Assembly (NCBI GenBank): GCA_016929775.1
Contig: JAFGIE010000167.1
Location: 1 to 17,283 of the forward strand
From: Anaerolineae bacterium
GTDB taxonomy: Bacteria; Chloroflexota; Anaerolineae; JAFGEY01
Direction: 5' to 3'
DNA: 17,283 nucleotides
Shown in pieces: positions 17,146 through 17,283 of the stretch. The notes beneath the pieces were generated by a model. The model was not told the DNA's origin. It saw only the letters and a list, made by a program, of their open reading frames with translations, and did not search any database. How positions within the stretch are numbered: position 1 is the first letter of the stretch; every line of letters starts with the position of its first letter. The translations under genes and the position numbers were made by a program.

Positions 17146-17283
17146 ATCGCGCTCCCGATGCACCCCACCCAGGTACACTTGGAGGGCAATCGCATCTAAA
17201 TGCTGCAGAGGACCTGAGCGAGGTAGTCCTCGTCCCAACCTGCTTTGAGGCGCTTGCCCCGGATACTGCGCTTGGTCGATTGC
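17146..17283. other. Upstream region of the sigma factor gene
   Basis: 138 bases to the window edge. It holds the sigma Shine-Dalgarno (17152-17156), a small palindrome GCAT-ctaa-ATGC (17192-17203) and an inverted repeat CGAGG-tagt-CCTCG (17219-17232). I find no convincing sigma-70 hexamer pair for minus-strand transcription. The sigma promoter may be of another class, lie beyond the edge, or be recognised by the ECF factor itself. Confidence 0.4.

Noticed and set aside
17146..17238. Extended start of the sigma factor at TTG 17238
   Set aside because: The extra 31 residues precede region 2 without family match, and a good GGAG-type site sits before ATG 17145.

Overview
The window is GC-rich, densely coded bacterial chromosome, most probably from the Chloroflexota (Anaerolineae/Ardenticatenia-like). 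The lineage call is inference. It rests on a secreted giant protein built from carboxypeptidase-regulatory-like, DUF11-like and NEW3-like modules with a C-terminal YLPVILR tail, and on a zf-HC2 anti-sigma factor with a PRSF motif; I associate both with that phylum. There is no rRNA, tRNA, CRISPR array or insertion sequence, and no stretch over 300 bases without a gene.

Left part (1-3832, plus strand): the last 44 codons of an ABC exporter, then two hairpins. A strong sigma-70-type promoter (TTGACA-16-TATAAT) follows, with an imperfect palindrome lying just past its -10. It drives a compact ferrous-iron operon: a DtxR/IdeR-type regulator with its own C-terminal FeoA domain, then feoA, feoB and feoC. 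feoB overlaps feoA by 8 bases and feoC starts 1 base after feoB. The likely circuit is iron-loaded regulator binding the palindrome and shutting off its own gene and the ferrous-iron permease. A 15-bp-stem hairpin separates this operon from the convergent gene on its right.

Centre (3833-15202, minus strand): one uninterrupted 3789-residue gene for a secreted protein. In order it has a signal peptide, a Pro/Ala-rich linker, a beta-rich segment, about 18 (plus one diverged) carboxypeptidase-regulatory-like repeats, a full-length family-5 solute-binding (SBP_bac_5, oligopeptide-binding type) domain, two DUF11-like domains, an Ig-like region, a further carboxypeptidase-like domain, a DUF11-like domain, three NEW3-like repeats and the YLPVILR tail. 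The repeat array has a second level of order: units of three repeats recur every ~310 residues (~930 bp). Cysteines occur as pairs in some repeats and are wholly absent from others. The embedded solute-binding domain has no lipobox and no importer permease gene in the window, which is the most unusual point here.

Right part (15203-17283, minus strand): an ECF sigma factor and a zf-HC2 anti-sigma factor with two membrane segments form a two-gene operon ending in a classic hairpin-plus-T-run terminator. That terminator abuts the -35 of a good promoter (TTGACC-17-TATGAT) for the giant gene, whose ~130-nt leader can fold and ends in a perfect AGGAGG. Whether the sigma/anti-sigma pair regulates the giant surface protein is an open, testable idea.
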